Below, one piece after another: positions 62,498 to 64,000 of a DNA stretch of 64,000 nt (the first letter of the stretch is position 1; each line of letters begins with the position of its first letter). This stretch comes from JANSYL01 sp965229695 (GTDB lineage: Bacteria; Pseudomonadota; Alphaproteobacteria; Rhodobacterales; Rhodobacteraceae), in contig OZ245921.1 of assembly GCA_965229695.1 (NCBI GenBank), forward strand, positions 3,596,001-3,660,000, read 5' to 3'. The translations under genes were made by a program, and so were the position numbers. Under the pieces are notes generated by a model. That model saw only the letters and a list, made by a program, of their open reading frames with translations, was not told the origin of the DNA and did no database searches.

Positions 62498-64000
62498 ATG
62501 GCCGTCTTCCTGCAATGGCTTGTACGTCTGGTTACGGCCGCCGTCGTGCTGAGTGTGGCGGCGGTTGTTCTGGCGTTCTGGATGGCCTCACGCTCGATCC
62601 CCGATTACGACGCTGATTGGACGGTCAACGGCCTGTCCGGCCCGGTCGAGATTGTCCGCACTACCTCGGCCGTGCCGCATATTTTTGGGCAAACCGACGA
62701 GGATGTGTTTTTCGGCCTGGGTTTTGCCCATGCCCAGGATCGCCTGTGGCAAATGCTAATGATGCGGCGCACGGCCCAGGGGCGGTTATCTGAACTTTTT
62801 GGCAGTGCCACGCTTGAGATCGACGATCTGCTGCGGCGCTTGGACCTTTATGGCCATGCCTCCCGTTCGGTCGCCGCGCTGGAGCCTGAGACCGTCGAAA
62901 GCCTGCAAGCCTATGCCGATGGCGTGAATGCCTGGCTTGGGCAGATCGGCAGCCAAGCGCTGGGCCGTGGCGCGCCGGAGCTATTTCTATTTGAGCCCGA
63001 AATCGCGCCCTGGCGACCTGCCGATAGCGTGGCGATGACGCTGATCATGGCCCTGCGCCTAGCCGATCATCAGGAGGAGGAGGTGCTGCGCGCCCGGGCG
63101 GCGCTAGCACTTGGCAATAGCGATCTATTGAATGACCTGATGCCTGACGCCCCCGGTCCTGGCGCGGCGGCGATTGGCGATTTTGCGGCCCTGTTTGACA
63201 TGCCCCCGTCCCAATTTGCGCAAGCCGCCCCGCGCGCGCGGCACCCGCTGCACCCGAGTGTGCACGGGCATGCGCGCGCGGGGGCCTCGAACGCCTTTGC
63301 CGCAACCCCGGAACGCAGCGCTGCGGGCGGCACGCTTTTGGCCAATGACCCGCATTTGGGCCTCAGCGCGCCATCGATTTGGTATCTGGCCCGGTTGGAG
63401 CTTTCGACCGGTGGCGTGATCGGTGGCACCATCCCCGGCATGCCCGTGGTCTTAGTGGGTCGAAACCCGGATTTGGCTTGGGGTCTGACCTCGGCCTATC
63501 TGGATGACATCGATCTTTATGCCGAGGAACTGAACCCGCAAAACCCCGAAGAATACCGTACCCCCGATGGCTGGGCCCGGTTTGAAACCCGCCGTGCGAT
63601 TATTGAAGTGGCCGATGAAGACCCGGTGACCATCACCCTGCGCCACACCGAAAACGGCCCCGTCATCCCTGGCGTGCATTACAATATCGGCAGCGTCACA
63701 CCGCCCGGCCATGTAATGAGCATGGCGTGGACTGCGCTGAGCGACGAAAACACCTCGATCCAGACCGGGCTGAACCTGATGCGGGCCAGCAGCATCGAAG
63801 AAGCGATCGAGGCCGGGCGCGATTTTGTGGCCCCTGCGCAGAACCTGATGCTGGCGTCTGCCGATGGGCGCATCGCCATGCAGGTGATCGGACATATGCC
63901 CTGGCGCTTGACCGCGCATCAGACACAGGCGCGCATGCCCTCGCCCGGCTGGATCGAAGACAACCGCTGGCAGGGCATCACGCAGTATTTCGCCAATCCC
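62498..64000 (+). CDS. Penicillin acylase family protein (3' end outside window)
   Basis: The frame is open from the ATG at 62498 (preceded by GAGGGT) to the end of the window, 501 codons. An N-terminal membrane segment (VTAAVVLSVAAVVLAFW) precedes the alpha chain. The predicted N-terminal nucleophile is Ser264 in GASNAFAA, where the proenzyme should self-cleave. Following motifs GGTLLANDPHLGLSAPSIWY and GTIPGMPVVLVGRNPDLAWGLT are typical. Members hydrolyse amides, including homoserine lactones; the substrate here is unknown. Confidence 0.92.
   Translation, partial: MAVFLQWLVRLVTAAVVLSVAAVVLAFWMASRSIPDYDADWTVNGLSGPVEIVRTTSAVPHIFGQTDEDVFFGLGFAHAQDRLWQMLMMRRTAQGRLSELFGSATLEIDDLLRRLDLYGHASRSVAALEPETVESLQAYADGVNAWLGQIGSQALGRGAPELFLFEPEIAPWRPADSVAMTLIMALRLADHQEEEVLRARAALALGNSDLLNDLMPDAPGPGAAAIGDFAALFDMPPSQFAQAAPRARHPLHPSVHGHARAGASNAFAATPERSAAGGTLLANDPHLGLSAPSIWYLARLELSTGGVIGGTIPGMPVVLVGRNPDLAWGLTSAYLDDIDLYAEELNPQNPEEYRTPDGWARFETRRAIIEVADEDPVTITLRHTENGPVIPGVHYNIGSVTPPGHVMSMAWTALSDENTSIQTGLNLMRASSIEEAIEAGRDFVAPAQNLMLASADGRIAMQVIGHMPWRLTAHQTQARMPSPGWIEDNRWQGITQYFANP

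Noticed and set aside
1..64000. CRISPR arrays, tRNA or rRNA genes, transposases or prophage genes
   Set aside because: Looked for by eye throughout. The only repeats are the palindromic intergenic elements and the RTX duplication, and no cloverleaf or transposase was recognised. A tRNAscan or covariance search would be the decisive test.

Overview
The window is a high-GC alphaproteobacterial chromosome segment, most likely from the Rhodobacterales (roseobacter-type). I infer this from the gene content and order: rpsB-tsf, prfA-prmC-DUF4167, lptFG-lptD-surA-pdxA, an FdsGBACD formate dehydrogenase, a fused MaoC-phosphotransacetylase next to ackA, RTX/Hint secreted proteins, and tandem GC-rich palindromes between genes. 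No phage, insertion sequence, rRNA, tRNA or CRISPR array was seen. The segment looks like core genome with a few accessory insertions.

Layout. 1-414: C-terminal part of a LuxR-type regulator, followed by a structured stretch ending in a strong terminator. 750-2529 (minus): tsf and rpsB. 2810-3646 (plus): rsmA. 3647-9531 (minus): DUF4167 protein, prmC, prfA, a DUF1499 protein, ackA and the MaoC-Pta fusion. 9838-10578: cold shock protein and a small membrane protein. 10575-12925 (minus): a VOC protein and a sugar-acid dehydratase. 13198-17479 (plus): a three-gene MacB-like ABC/HlyD export system. 17539-27620 (minus): a small secreted protein, the formate dehydrogenase cluster (fdsD, fdhD, fdsA, fdsB, fdsG), its LysR regulator, and ppsA. 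27764-29674 (minus): an RTX-repeat protein with a C-terminal hedgehog-like Hint domain. 30290-35754 (mostly plus): a 2OG-Fe(II) oxygenase, a TfoX C-terminal-like protein, ndk (minus), an ABC-F ATPase, a MarC protein and a retropepsin-like protease. 35765-37707 (minus): holC and pepA. 37856-47103 (plus): lptF, lptG, lptD, surA-like, pdxA, a PfkB kinase, psuG and a DUF502 protein. 47173-48984 (minus): an orphan YejA-like solute-binding protein. 49100-49176: a candidate small RNA. 49289-51874 (plus): 3-hydroxybutyrate dehydrogenase, a patatin-like lipase and an aquaporin-family channel. 51997-56053: an XRE-cupin regulator divergent from an acyl-CoA ligase/FrnE-like/MFS operon. 56057-64000: a small membrane protein, mfd, another membrane protein, hemB, a SYLF lipoprotein and the start of a penicillin acylase family gene.

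How the genes connect. Outer-membrane biogenesis is carried by LptF/LptG/LptD and SurA. Energy and C1/C2/C3 metabolism is carried by formate dehydrogenase (formate to CO2 with NADH), Pta-AckA (acetyl-CoA, acetyl-phosphate, acetate), PpsA (pyruvate to PEP) and 3-hydroxybutyrate oxidation. Three promoters (pta-ackA, the ABC exporter, ppsA) carry dyads of the CRP/FNR type (TTGA-N6-TCAA or close), so redox or nitric-oxide control of this set is plausible.

Most unusual signals: a nearly perfect inverted pair of about 58-bp palindromic repeats flanking the patatin/aquaporin genes; four consecutive palindromes between fdsB and fdsA; a compact small-RNA gene with its own promoter and terminator; an RTX protein built of exact 145-residue duplications with a Cys-Phe processing site; and a Pta fusion whose hydratase domain has Asn in place of the catalytic Asp.
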